64,000 nt of DNA, from assembly GCA_022606425.2 (NCBI GenBank), contig JAHDVF020001220.1, forward strand, positions 434,001 to 498,000, given 5' to 3'. Positions 11,393 to 21,984 of the stretch are shown here, in pieces. The notes below the pieces were generated by a model. That model made no database searches. It had not been told where the DNA came from and was given only the letters and a program-made list of their open reading frames with translations. The stretch is from Lepidostoma basale. Its lineage: Eukaryota > Arthropoda > Insecta > Trichoptera > Lepidostomatidae. Made by a program: the position numbers and the translations under genes. Within the stretch, counting starts at the first letter, position 1. Each line of letters opens with the position of its first letter.

Positions 11393-11882
11393 ATTAAAAT
11401 AAAATAAATAAATAAGTAACGTGAATGGGAATAAAAGTCGCATCTCATGAACACTGCCTTGATAAAAATGTTTGTTTGTTTTAAAGTTGGCAGCACACCT
11501 CACTTGTAGGCGGGAACCGACCGTTTTAATAATCATAACTTTTACCAACGGAACGATTTTGATTACCCTTAATGACCGAGGTTTCGGACACTGTCGAGGA
11601 CTGACAGTTGACATCGCGCTTTGTTGGTAGCAGCCAACTATGGTCGGTTAAGAGAGCTCATGAGTTGTCGGTTGTCAGCTTTAGAGCGGGTAAAGAGTTG
11701 CTGATTGCAATAAGCCCGAACCACAATACAATGCTAGGGCTGTTACCTACCTCTTGTGATATCCAATATTCATTTTAGTTATTGTAGTAAAAATAATAAA
11801 AATTTAAAAACAAACTGTGTTTTGGCAACAAGAAATATCAATATCGTTTTAAATATATTTTATGAAAAGAATATTATAAATA
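11393..11882. other. No recognisable element
   Basis: No gene. The frame 11173-11496 minus overlaps the SINE and is chance. Confidence 0.35.
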
Positions 11883-12055
11883 AAAAATGATTTTTCCCAC
11901 TTTTGAGTTTATTAATCTCAAGATGTTTCGAAGGTTTTACACCAACATAATCGAGAGAGGGACATAAATGGTTATATTGTTCTCCTAATGATGAAGGTGT
12001 TAAATATTTGAATTCGAGTAAAGAAACTAAAAAGTGGAAAGAATTGTGTTTTAAT
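11883..12055. mobile_element. Palindromic element, family P3
   Basis: An inverted repeat whose ends read CCACTTTTGAGTTTATTAAT on the left and AAACTAAAAAGTGGAAAG on the right. The left arm, read on minus, gives the P3 hairpin followed by CGAAACATCTTGAG (GAAAC-AT with GTC changed to CTT). The right arm carries TGATGAAGGTGTTAAATA. The core is decayed in both arms. Same family as 41000-41195 and 13690-13815. Confidence 0.6.
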
Positions 12056-12299
12056 TCGCATATAAATCGTCTTTCAATTGCATCACAACATCCCTGCTCA
12101 GAGCTGCTGCATCAAGGGTAGAAATATTCACGATATTGTCCAACCTCCAATAGAAGAGGAATAAGAAGAAGATAAATTGGACTAGCAAAAAAAATATCCC
12201 AAAGGAATGTATTGAAAACAGAAAATTAATTTTGTTTCGTCTTTTGTATCAATTTGATACCGTTATGCATTATATTTTATTACACAATAAAAAGTTCAT

Positions 12300-12795
12300 A
12301 AGTAGACACCGCACTCATATGGCCCACATGGACGCTTAAGAGAGCCCCTCATGACCCTCAACGTATCTCTAGGACTTTTTAAGGTAGTCAGGTGGTGCTT
12401 TAAGGACACCTCGAGATCGTCAGAGGCACTTTGCCATCTTTAAAGCACCCCTCAACACTGAAATTACCCTTTTCATAGAATTCTGCCCTGCCTAGTTTGA
12501 GGCAGAAATGGCCCCGACCGGACTTTTTTGGCCCCCGAATACACCACCTGAGGTCCTATATAATAATAATAATAATAAAATGCTAACTTTTAAAGCGCCG
12601 TTTTGGTGATGTAATCACCTCAAGGGCGCATAATGGGCACCTTGAGTCCACCAGAGGCCCACGAGGACGCTAAAGATAGCCCCGCATGGCTCTCAATGGG
12701 ATCACTCTAACTCTCAGAGGCTATCAGGATGTCCTTTAGGGGCACCTCAAGATCTTGACTATCTGGGCGCCCCTCGGTGGGTCTCGCTCGATCAG
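12300..12795. repeat. Interrupted direct duplication with LINE-D tail between copies
   Basis: Two related blocks, about 12315-12440 and 12653-12780, both start GGCCCAC and share GGACGCT, AGCCCC and CAATG-like segments plus a CACCTC(G/A)AGATC segment. Between them, 12560-12640 carries (AAT)n and AAGCGCCGTTTTGGTGATGT, which matches the LINE-D 3' end near 14840-14900. The blocks are GC-richer than their surroundings. I do not recognise them as coding. They may be an older tandem repeat interrupted by a LINE tail. Confidence 0.55.
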
Positions 12796-12883
12796 CCGTT
12801 ACGATACTTAATTATTTTTATTTTTATCTGTTTATTTATATTTATTTGAAATAACTTTCTCTATCATTACAAATTATATATTT

Positions 12884-13130
12884 TTATAACTGTTAATGAA
12901 AAAACTTTGTTTTTGTACCACAATTGAATTTTATTTTACGACAGCTGTTTCATCAACCAATGTTGACATCATCAGGTGTTACAATAATACATCAAAAAGA
13001 TATCAACATTGGTTGATGAAACAGCTGTCGTAAAATAAAATACAATAGTGATACAAAGACAAAGTTTTTTCATTAACAGTTATAAAATGTTAAAATATCA
13101 TAGTGTTTCGGCCAAAACAATGGACTATTT
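12884..13130. mobile_element. Palindromic element, family P1, with conserved tail
   Basis: A near-perfect palindrome with arms about 12884-12966 and 13002-13086, outer ends ATAACTGTTAATGAAAAAAC and its complement. The minus arm carries the full motif in 12939-12975: CTGATGA, a stem-loop, GAAAC, AGCT, then GTC. The plus arm has lost CTGATGA but keeps GAAACAGCTGTC (13018-13028). The right flank is the P1 tail TATCATAGTGTTTCGGCC, AAAACAATGGAC (13095-13126). Stem II in the intact arm is CAAC/GTTG plus weaker pairs. Confidence 0.75.
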
Positions 13131-13689
13131 AATATACATTTTTCTTAAAAGTTAATTTAGTACTCCGAATGAAGAACTTTTAAAACTTGCTTAACATAAC
13201 GAGAAAAATAGAGTGGAAATAATAGTATTTTAATTCATATGAGAATATTAAAAAAGTGAGATATTTTATTGAATAAAATATCATCATAAATAAAATTGTA
13301 TAGTGAACCATGTCGAATAGGTTGATCTGGGGATTATTTGAAATAAATAACAAGACATTTGTGTGTTATACTGAGCCGTGTATATGTTTTCACTTAGCAA
13401 TCAGTGCAGACCTCTTCAGGGGTCCCAATTAGCCGCGAGGGGCCGGCACACACGATTAGCCCCGAATAGAGACGCGCGAGCACTCCATTGTGTGGGTGTC
13501 TCTTCTTAATCAGTGATTTTACACTGTCATCACTCTTGGCGCTGCTTCCTCAACTGTTCGCCAGAGGATTATGATCTAACATATCAGTTTCTAGAGATTG
13601 GACTTAAATGTGAGTCTTGAATTTTTGGTGTTGATAATTGTCAGAATGAACCTCTTCTTTCGGTGCTGTGTCAGGTGTCTCCGACGTTG
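13131..13689. other. No recognisable element
   Basis: A GC-richer patch at 13420-13590 lies in AT-rich sequence. No gene or known repeat is seen. Confidence 0.35.
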
Positions 13690-13815
13690 GCGATCACTCT
13701 TTCACTCGATGATGACTTTGTTAAACTTTCGAAACACATGTAGACAAATAAACTCAAAAGTGGAAAAAAAAAACAGTTTTTGATTCATTAACATTCATCA
13801 TTATGGAATTCCACA
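13690..13815 (+). mobile_element. Solo family P3 element
   Basis: Carries CGATGATGA, a weak hairpin, CGAAAC, then ACATGTAG (two extra bases relative to P3 at 41030), AAATAAACTCAAAAGTGGAA and the tail ATTATGGAATTCCACAG. The last two strings are shared with the copies at 41120-41195. The core is altered (CTGANGA to ATGATGA, as in other P3 copies), and the cleavage triplet is displaced. Confidence 0.55.
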
Positions 13816-14820
13816 GCCTTAACCTCATTAGTATATTAAAAATTGTTCCACAATCGTTTGTACCACATTTTGATCATATTTATTACAATTGCAACCTGCC
13901 AGTTTCATGAGTAAAATCCATAAAAGGAACACCAATACGAAGTAAAAAGTATTAATATATTTTTATCAATAACTGTATTTTATATAAAACAATAACATTT
14001 ATTATGAATACACTTTATAAGCGAACAAACTGGATATGACATATGTTTAAATGGTTTGCTTATTAATAGGGACAAGACAGGTGATTCAGTGTAATTTTAC
14101 TTTAGTCTGTACCCCATATATAGCGAGTGCCGGTCAAAACATTTTGTAAATTAATTATCTTGTGTGATAAACAGGTGGAACACTTGTAGAAGCATCCCAA
14201 AAAATGCGGAACATTTTACTTGAGATAATGGTTAACACCATCCTGACACTTGAAATACCAAAATGTTTAATGCTCTCTCGGTTGGTGTAGTTTAGGAGGT
14301 GAGTGTGATTACACCATGAAACTGCATATCCCGTCAACTAAAGTATTATATGTAGATATTATAATTAGCTTGTTAGTGTACAAGATCCTGCCACCGTTAT
14401 TTCGTTTATAAATAAAACTGACACGTTATTAAAAACGTCCCACAATTTCCAATTAATTATTTTATCAGAAAAATTATAATTACAAAATATAATTAGTTCT
14501 TAAGCACAACACGTCAAAAGCCTGTACAAGTTTCAAGTCTTTGCATGAACACTGTTCAAAATTAGTGGAATAATGTTAACGAGAATTTAAAACACGAGCT
14601 ACATTTTTAGCATTTGAACAATTTATAACCATAACAAACAAATGTTACTAGAATAGGTCAATTTAAATGAAACTCACTCTCAAAAAAAGATGACATAAGT
14701 ATTGTATCTGCAAGTTGTACAGACTCAATGGAAAAATGCCTGGAAGAAAGTTCCACAGAATTGCGTGACAAGCCTGAAGAAATAGATGGGCATAAACTTA
14801 CATGTAAAAAAGTGCATTTC
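13816..14820. other. No recognisable element
   Basis: AT-rich spacer. The frame 14155-14337 minus has no motif I recognise. Confidence 0.35.
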
Positions 14821-15545
14821 AATTTTATAATATAATAATAATAATTAGACTAATTTGTATAGCGCCATTTTCGTGAATAGCTCACCTTAAGGGCGCTTTG
14901 ACAGTGTTTTTAGTCATGAGACTCCATGTGACACCAGCAATCAGATAAGCGTTGCTTACATATTATGGGATATTTTGGAAAAGTGGGTTTTTAGGTGAGA
15001 TTTAAAGTCTGTCGGATTGTCAATGCATCTGAGGCGTGCAGGAAGCATATTCCAGGTGGACGGACCTACCACTGCGAAAGACCGATCTCCGAAATTTGTC
15101 CGGGGGTTGCGCTTTTGCTCAACTAATTTGCCTATTGCCGAGAAGTTTGCTGATCGAAGCGTAGATTGCCGCAAGTTAGGGCTATCAGCAACACAGAGTT
15201 CATCATAGGTTGGTGCCATTCCATGAAGCGCTTTAAAAACCGCCCAGCATAGTTTATACTGGATTCTTTCAGGACACTTGAGCCAGTGAAGATCTTTTAA
15301 ATGTTGTGAAATATGCGAGATTTTTGGAACACCTTTAATAAGTCGTGCTGCCAATGCGGCATGCCGCATTGAAAATAGATTGAAGTTTGTTTGTTTGTTT
15401 GTTTGTTTGTTTCTTGCGGATGCCGTTGCAATAGTCGAGTTGAGATACGACGAAGGAATTAATAAGTGTTTTTAATGCATCAGTGGGAACATTTCTTTTG
15501 ATTGCTTTGACCTGCCTTAGGTGAAAGAAACTGGCGCTCACTGTC
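14821..15545 (-). pseudogene. LINE-D RT C-terminal fragment (CR1/L2-like) with TTTG expansion
   Basis: Minus-strand RT C-terminus. At 15335-15541: ASFFHLRQVKAIKRNVPTDA, then SFVVSQLDYCNG (the conserved LDYCN box). At 14956-15369: HISQHLKDLHWLKCPERIQY, KLCWAVFKALHGMAP, RSFAVVGPSTWNMLPARLR and FKSHLKTHFSK. This is the classic ending of CR1/L2-type LINEs. Two lesions are visible. A (TTTG)n run at about 15389-15412 sits inside the frame, coding KKQTNKQTNK. An extra stretch of about 13 bp at the GCGGCATGCCGC palindrome (15356-15367) shifts the frame. The 3' tail (14821-14955) has (AAT)n and GCGCCATTTTCGTGAA, shared with 12560-12640. Confidence 0.87.
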
Positions 15546-15744
15546 TTATTTATTTGGTTTTTAATGAGAGATCTGCTTCGAAGTTGACTCCAAGAAGTTT
15601 TATGGATTTATTAGGGATGATGTCAATTATATCCATATGTCCCTGCCCTGCCCCGCGAACTACTTGCTGAAGGATTAATTCCGAAAGGTTTTATTATTTT
15701 CCAAAAAAAATATTTAAAAATTAATATTATATCGATATTAGAAT

Positions 15745-15915
15745 GGAGAGATCATGTGGACCGCATGTAGGGTACAATTATTGTAAAAAAAAATGTAAAA
15801 GAGATTGCATCTGCAAGAGATTATCAGGAAAGCCGCCGAAGAAATGGAAGAATGGCCGGACATCGTCATCCCAAGACAGCTCACGGTTATAATCAGGTCA
15901 TTAGTTGACTGAGAA
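15745..15915 (+). pseudogene. LINE-E C-terminal fragment
   Basis: Reads WRDHVDRM, then, after breaks, segments matching the copy at 52450-52640: the GRPPKRW-type box decayed to ESRRRNGRMAGHRHPK, and an ending near AACAGATC/AATCAGGTCAT. This is the extreme C-terminus of a LINE RT. Stops and an A-run (15785-15800) break it. Confidence 0.6.
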
Positions 15916-16564
15916 GAAGAAATTTATAACAAAAATGAGCGAGCACAAATTGATGATTTTTCATCAAAGGCGAATAGTTAAAATGACCCGGGGTAGAATA
16001 AAAGTTGAAGGGTGTCTGGTCCCCGACGGACAGGTATGATGGTCATGTGGCCGTGACTGTGCAAATCATGCGATGATCCCGTCAAATTATCCCGATTGGT
16101 GTCGTCACCAGCTCGCCCTCAAAGCGGAGGGTTATTATACGCAGGAATTCCGATCCATTCACGACTGACGTCCGTGCAGCGTTTTTTGTTGCAGTTAACG
16201 TAACATTCAAGCAAGTACAGACCAAATATTGTGTGTGGATTGTCAAAAAAAAGGTTACACGGAAAACGCATTGTGAACTGGACAGCCGTGATTTTATCAA
16301 TACCCTTTTAATTTTTCACGTTTGAATATTTAAGCGACGACGCACACTCACGCCTGATTGTGGAAGGGTAATGAAAACGACACAATAACCGATCATCGGA
16401 GCGTTTCATTCAGAAAACATCGAACAGTAATATTTCAGAGAAGAGAGTTTAACTGTTCTACTCGTATAGCTGCATAAATTATTGTTTCTATTCTTTTCCA
16501 AAGTTCTTACCGGATCTTTTCATCAACGATGGCAATAATAACAAAAAGCAATGCTGATATCTAC
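15916..16564. other. No recognisable element
   Basis: Mixed-GC spacer. The frame 16082-16300 minus has no motif I recognise. Confidence 0.35.
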
Positions 16565-16800
16565 GACCTTCGTGGCAGAGTGGTCAGAAGCTCTGACTTC
16601 CAAACCGAAGGTTCCGGCTTCGATTCCCGGCGATGGCAGTGTGATTGTCACATTGTCTTTGGTCTGGGGTAGAATTCACGTGACAATAAAATGGCGATAG
16701 ATTGGCTACCTACCACATGTCATGTGGATCAACAATATAATAGCTAAAAATAATGTGTATATAGTAATTGGGCTTAAGCGACCTGTTGTATACAAGAATT
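16565..16800 (+). mobile_element. SINE-1 (tRNA-derived), tail type a
   Basis: Head GACCTTCGTGGCAGAGTGG (A box) and GGCTTCGATTCCCGG (B box, one mismatch). The body AGTGTGATTGTCACATTGTC and GGTAGAATTCACGTGACAAT matches the other copies. Tail CAGTAATTGGG-like (AGTAATTGGGCTTAAGCGAC, CTGTTGTATAC), then an A-run. The anticodon-stem region is unpaired, so it is a SINE and not a tRNA gene. Confidence 0.9.
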
Positions 16801-16959
16801 AAAAAAAAAAAAAATCACATTAGAAAGATTATTCAAAGGTTCCATTTCAATAGAAAAACTATGCACTTCTACAAGGCTAAGCTAAGCTAACATTTAGCTA
16901 AGTCTTGGTTTAATTAAATAAATAAATATATAGAAGTATATTCGTATTGCAAACTTCTC

Positions 16960-17672
16960 AACCAATGTATGGAGGAGGGATATACCCCGCTCGACTGGAG
17001 AAGAACGATTATCATCCCTTTATACAAGGGTAAGGGATCTCGGTTAGACTGCGGAAACCACAGGGCTATCAGTCTATTGAGCTCCGTTGGTATGCTGTAT
17101 GATAGGATATTGATAAAAAGAGTGAGTAAGATGACTTCCGGAAAGATTTGGGATGTGCAGAGGGCTTTTATGAGTGGACGTGGATGAATGGACCAGATTT
17201 TCGCACTCCGCAATTTAACAGAGAAGTTTTTGGCAAAAAATCGGAAACTCTTCTGCGCGTTTGTAGATCTGCAAAAAGCGTATGACCGAGTTGACAGAGA
17301 AAAGTTATGGAAGGTCTTGGCTGAGTATGGAGTAAGCACAAACCTGATACGAGCGGTTGCTTCCCTTTATGAAGGAAGCACCGCGTGTGTCAGAGTAAAG
17401 GGGGCTTTCACTTCTTGGTTTGATATCACAAAAGGTGTCAAACAGGGTTGTGTAATATCCCCGTGGTTGTTTAATCTATACATGGACAAGTGTATGAAAG
17501 AATTAGATGGCATAAACGCTGGTGCAAAAATGAACGATATGTCCATCAGTTGTTTGCTATATGCAGACGAAGCTGTTGTAATTGCTGACAGCATGGACGA
17601 TCTACATGTCTTATTGTCAAGAATGTACGAAGTATGCAATAAGCATGACCTTGTGATGAACGTTTCAGTTTA
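16960..17672 (+). pseudogene. LINE-A reverse transcriptase domain (active site changed to YADE)
   Basis: RT fingers and palm of a non-LTR retrotransposon. An open frame from about 16969 reads DWRRTIIIPLYKGKGSRLDC, then GNHRAISLLS and QRAFMSGRG, meets TGA at 17185-17187, and continues in the same frame from 17188 to 17673: DQIFALRNLTEKFL, CAFVDLQKAYDRVDREKLW, GVKQGCVISPWLFNLYMDK. The stop probably replaced a Cys codon (GRGC in relatives). The catalytic YADD is YADE here (in LLYADEAVVIADS), so one active-site Asp is lost. With the stop, the copy cannot encode an active RT. The N-terminal endonuclease is missing. Confidence 0.92.
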
Positions 17673-17754
17673 AGTCTAAAGTTTTGGTATTTGAAAAGGA
17701 AAAATGTATGAACTAATCTATATCTATATACGAGTATATATATATAATAAATAA

Positions 17755-18160
17755 TGCGCGCAGAAATGAGGTCACTAAGAAGGATGTACGGAAAAACAAT
17801 GTATGAAATAATATCTAATGATGAAGTTAGAAAGGAATGTAAGGTAGATGAATGCGTGATAAATTAAATCAAGAAAGGGTCACTAAGACGGTTTGGACAT
17901 GGATAAGGGGAAGAATGGTTAAAATGATATTTGTACAAGTAGTGTGAATGGAAAAAGAAGTCGAGGAAGGCTAAGGGTGACACGGCATTACCAAATTAAT
18001 CAATTACTGAAAGGCGGCCATGTTCGAAGTAGGAACAATCGACGCGTGCGCATGTCACGATGTGTGAATGTAGAAGAGGCGCGAGAGTTATGTCAGGATA
18101 GAACAATGTGGCGTTCCATCCTCTCTGCCTACCCCTCCGGGGAAACGACGTGATGGTTAG
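17755..18160 (+). pseudogene. LINE-A 3' end of the RT copy
   Basis: Continues the element at 16960 after a diverged or deleted gap: MRAEMRSLRRMYGKTMYEI, then KKGSLRRFGHG, NGKRSRGRLRVTRHYQINQL, and CVNVEEARELCQDRTMW. It ends GATGGTTAGTTACTTA, the LINE-A tail. Several stops and frameshifts. A TATATA/TATATCTATATA tract at about 17718-17750 lies at the gap. Confidence 0.85.
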
Positions 18161-19324
18161 TTACTTAAATCAACGTATTACTTCTAATGAAGATGACGAC
18201 TAATTTGTGGAAATTCTCGATGGTAATATAAAATTAGTTGTTTGTGTCTCTGAATCGAGTTTTTGTGTTACAGATCCAGTAGGTAGTCGCTTGAGTTATG
18301 TGTCTCAGAGTTCCATAAATCCATACCATATGAAGATGGAAGGCCGAGTATAAATCTGATGGCACAGAAAAATATCATAAATCTTATGCACTTAATATAT
18401 ACTACAGCAGCATTTGTCTCCACGCTCTAACAGGGTTGGAGCGAACTATTAACATTTCTAAACATGCGTTTCATCACGTTCCAACAAGTAAAGTCAAGTG
18501 ATTTAATAGTAATTCTCACATTCATGTAGTCTAGGAATACGTTTTATTTTTGTGAAGCCTGATTTAGGTTCTATTGGACAAAATATTACGGGAGTCGAAA
18601 AGTCGAGTCAGACCATGTTAGAGAGCAAGTCGAGACGAATATGTCGAGCACCATACATTAGTAGCTCGTGGCTTCGCCCCTGCGAGCTACTCGCGGCGCG
18701 GGCTGATAAAGAACTGTGTCGGACAAGAACACAGGAACATTCTAAATTCGCAAGCGTCAGAGCAGAGCAGCGGCCAAATACATTTGATGTCTTCATCATA
18801 TTATTGTCCCGGCAGTACGTATAAGGTGGGCGGTAGGGCACGTTGTTCTGCGACATCGATAGCTCGGAGACTCGGGGACATAAAAGGACATGATTATAAC
18901 GACCTGGTACTCATAAAGCATGTAAGCCATGTCAAAACAGTCGCACGCATCAATAAAAATAAATCTTGCGTCCTCGAAACCGTCTCCCCGAAGCGAGGGA
19001 TACGACTTTCTTACAAAACGTTCCCCGTCTTGTGCGCGCATGCGCTGCTCTCGAGATGAGACTAATTCAAACTGATGATTTTGATCAGCCGTTCGGTTTT
19101 TATGTGAATCCAATTGGCGGGACAGACAAAAGGAACGCTGCAAAAAAATAACATATAGGACATAATATTAATATCGTGTATCAATAATTCCCTCAGCGCC
19201 ATCGAAAAGCCCGGCAACCACCTTTGGTTTTCAATGTCTTAAAAATATTTTTCTCTAGTTGCGAAAATGGATCAATCAAATTAATAAATCTTAGTAATTT
19301 ATTAATCTCTACTCCGATTATGTC
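18161..19324. other. Unrecognised region with GC-richer core
   Basis: 18600-19100 is GC-richer than its surroundings and has overlapping open frames on both strands (18552-18824, 18796-19143, 18608-18856), with none showing a known domain. A hairpin GTAGCTCG/CGAGCTAC with a 14-nt loop lies at about 18660-18689. This could be unique host sequence or an unknown repeat. Confidence 0.35.
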
Positions 19325-19480
19325 TTTAAACAAGCCCTCAGTACTACCGAGAAAGGTGTGAAGATAAATGGAGTTGTAATTAACAACATTCGTTACGCAG
19401 ATGATACTAGCTGACAGTATTGATGATCTTCAGGACCTACTGAATATGGTTAACACTTTGCACTCCTATTGGATTTCATC
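19325..19480 (+). pseudogene. LINE RT palm fragment (LINE-B-like)
   Basis: Reads ALSTTEKGVKINGVVINN, then IRYADDT, with the RT catalytic YADD intact. A small deletion just after the motif shifts the frame, and it resumes as LADSIDDLQDLLNMVN. The NNIRYADDT...ADSIDDLQDLL series is typical of endonuclease/RT-type LINEs. Very short and 5'- and 3'-truncated. Confidence 0.75.
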
Positions 19481-20189
19481 GTGACTACTACTCTACTCTG
19501 GGGTAGAAAAAAATATCGAATAATTTTTTTTTACTAAAATTTCAGAAATTACAATAATTAATCATACATATAATCAAATAAATAACTCAATTTTATCAGA
19601 AATCAGGTTTAAAACATCAATTCAAAACAAAATATTACTCTCAATCTTTTGGGACAACCTGTTTGTTCCATAGAGTGACCAAAGTAACATGGTATATATT
19701 CGAAAAATATTTTGCGATTAAAGTCACTAAACACATCTCTTTTAAATCACAATATTTACTTAACTATTTTTAATTATACGGCACGTATTTCCCGACAGTT
19801 TAAATAAGCTTATTTTGTAAAATATGCGACCTTTAATACCAGAAACATTAAAAATATATTGGTAACAATGTTTTCTTGACCACGCTATTGTGAGTGCAGC
19901 AATTTGGGTCCGGTGTCGTAAATCTATTGTCTACTTGCTCTTTGTATTTCATGAATTTCTACCCTGCAAAGAATATATTGGCTGTAGTGTTTGTTTTTAT
20001 TACTTATTATCATATTTTCTATTCGTCACTTACTTGAAGGTGGCATCGAAAACAATAGTTGGGTCGTCCTAGAAGGCGGAGCAGCAAATGTGAATCTTTT
20101 CCAGATACACGGTGTTTTTGAAGAAACAAGCTTATGTATAATAGTTTCGCACATTTTTTTAAAAATTGTTGTAATATATACTCGTGTAT
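19481..20189. other. No recognisable element
   Basis: AT-rich spacer. The frame 19991-20227 plus and its antisense partners run into the microsatellite and are chance. Confidence 0.35.
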
Positions 20190-20222
20190 ATATACACACA
20201 CATACACACATACACACAAACA
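20190..20222. repeat. ACACAC/TACACACA microsatellite
   Basis: Alternating purine-pyrimidine (CA)n sequence interrupted by AT steps. It accounts for the low-complexity frames around it. Confidence 0.8.
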
Positions 20223-20246
20223 CTTAACTCTATAAATCTGTACTCA

Positions 20247-20295
20247 TTTGGCAAAAACCCCAAATGCAAATATGCATTTGGGATCTTTTGCCAAA
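20247..20295. repeat. Palindrome next to piggyBac relic
   Basis: An imperfect 49-bp palindrome: outer TTTGGCAAAA/TTTTGCCAAA and inner CCCAAATGCA/TGCATTTGGG around ATA. It starts 36 bp beyond the stop codon of the piggyBac fragment, so it may be a subterminal inverted repeat of that element. That link is inference. Confidence 0.6.
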
Positions 20296-20330
20296 AAGTA
20301 CCGAAATGTATATTGTCATATTAAAACTAA

Positions 20331-20845
20331 TCACTTATATATTTTTAATGTATGATAATTTTTGTAACACATTCCAACGCACAAAGCAGGTTTATTGTCA
20401 CAAGTTTCACAAAAATATATTGTCCTTTTTCGTCGATTTTTAACAGAACACACTATACAATCACGACATTTTTTTTCATTCTGAGGCATAAGTACATGCA
20501 TTTTACCATCCAACCTCTGTTCCGGATCGAGAGAGTGTCTGCCTTTTACACAATCTGATCCTCCTCTATGATTACCCACTAATTCCATTATAAGTTTATC
20601 AACGAATTCAAGATGTGTTATTGTTTTTTTATTTAATTGTTTTTGTTTTTCATTATAAAGGATAAAAGAATTGACCACAGAAACTTCGAGACCCCAAAAG
20701 AATAATTTCCGCCACCATTTCAAACTTTTTCTTTTAAATGGATAAGCTGCAGTATACTGGTCTGCAGTATCCACGCCTCCCATGTATCTAGTGTAATTTA
20801 TTATCATATTTGGTTTTGCTATCGTTTCTTCTTGGCCACCTTTTA
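20331..20845 (-). pseudogene. piggyBac-type transposase, C-terminal fragment
   Basis: Minus-strand frame open from about 20845 to the stop at 20331. The ATG at 20805-20807 is internal, and the frame is open further upstream (GGQEETIAKPNM). It contains the piggyBac box NYTRYMGGVDTADQY, followed by YPFKRKSLKWWRKLFFWGLE, VVNSFILYNEKQK and a C-terminal cysteine-rich zinc-binding domain: CRDCIVC, CETCDNKPALCVGMCYKNYH. In the family, the region up to MGGVDxxD is the end of the DDE nuclease fold and the Cys domain binds the terminal repeats. The N-terminal two thirds, with the first catalytic Asp residues, are absent. A truncated, inactive relic. Confidence 0.9.
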
Positions 20846-21229
20846 TTATTCTATGATAAAAAAATGTAATTGTAGTATCCGTTCACTTCACAAAATAATG
20901 GTCACAACACTGAAAGGAGCTCCGCAGCGTACAATGTACAGATACCGACTGACCAAACAAAAATATGCACGCATAACTAGAAATCAGGTACAAAATGTAA
21001 ATATTCTTTCAAACAATATTGAGGCTAATCCTTTAATGCATTTTGACCATTAATACATTATATAGAGCATTTAATCTTTTAAGTACACAATTGTGAAATA
21101 AAAAGTCCAGAATATCGTCGGTAAATGGGAAAAACATAGGTTCAAAGATGCCGCTCGCCAAAGCCAATATATTGGCGATCGGAGCTAGCAACCAAAAATC
21201 TTAAAGCCATTATATTGGCTTTCGGAGTT
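20846..21229. other. No recognisable element
   Basis: The plus frame 20832-21053 is not recognised. A near-duplicate pair GCCAATATATTGGC (21160) and GCCATTATATTGGC (21208) lies just upstream of the LINE-B fragment. Confidence 0.35.
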
Positions 21230-21965
21230 CTACACGTTAATAATTCCGGAGAGCAGTTGGGCTTAACTATTAATGTCACTAAAACTAAGTGGATGACATT
21301 CGGACGACTGGATTATACTGATTCGGTGATACAACTGAACGGTTGCAATGTTGAAAAGGTGGAAAAGTTCAGATACCTCGGCAGCATGCTTACAGACACC
21401 ATTGACCCAGATGTAGAGTTGAAATGTCGGATTGAAGTAGCAAGAACAGCATTTAACAAAATGAAGTCACTCTTTTGCAATGACAATGTCAACTTAAAAC
21501 TAGGACAGAGGATGTTAAAGTGTTATGTGTGGTCTGTTCTGTTATATGGGTGTGAGACATGGACATTAAAAGTAAATACAATGAACCGGTTAGAGGCATT
21601 TGAAATGTGGCTTCACCGAAGAATGTTCAGGATCCCATGAACAGACAGAGTGACGAACACAGAAGTCCTGAATCGTGCAGGAGTAAATAGAGAGCTGCTG
21701 ACATTAATCAAAGTCCGCAAGATATCTGGGTCACGTTTTGCGAGGAGAGAAGTATCGCCTGCTGCATCAAATATTGAAGGGAAAAATAGAGGGTCGCAGG
21801 GGGGCAGCGAGAAGGCAGATATCCTGGCTGCGCAATGTGACGGAATGGACGGGAATCGGAACTGTGGAGGAGCTGTTCCGGACAGCGCAGGATAGGGAGG
21901 AGTTTACCAGAGTGATCGCCAACGTCGGGGGGACCTGACAGGGCACTTTAAGAAGAAGATTAATT
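21230..21965 (+). pseudogene. LINE-B RT thumb and C-terminal fragment
   Basis: Open from about 21230 to TGA at 21638-21640: EQLGLTINVTKTKWMTFGRL, NVEKVEKFRYLGSMLTDT, QRMLKCYVWSVLLYGCETWT, MNRLEAFEMWLHRRMFRIP. In relatives the next residue is Trp, so the stop is probably TGG to TGA. It continues in frame (TDRVTNTEVLNRAGVN), shifts near 21720, then HQILKGKIEGRRGAARRQIS, WLRNVTEWTG and TAQDREEFTRVIANVGGT. The longest LINE-B copy here. The palm with YADD is missing. Confidence 0.9.
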
Positions 21966-21984
21966 TATTGAAAGTTAAGGCGTT

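Noticed and set aside
12884..13086. Interpretation of the palindromes as ordinary MITEs of a DNA transposon
   Set aside because: Kept as an alternative but not preferred: I see no consistent target duplications or terminal repeats of a DNA transposon superfamily, while the CTGANGA-hairpin-GAAAC-NN-GTH order recurs across unrelated sequences.
18552..19151. Group of overlapping frames on both strands (up to 115 codons)
   Set aside because: No motif, both strands open at once as expected in a GC-richer patch, and no splice or promoter context.
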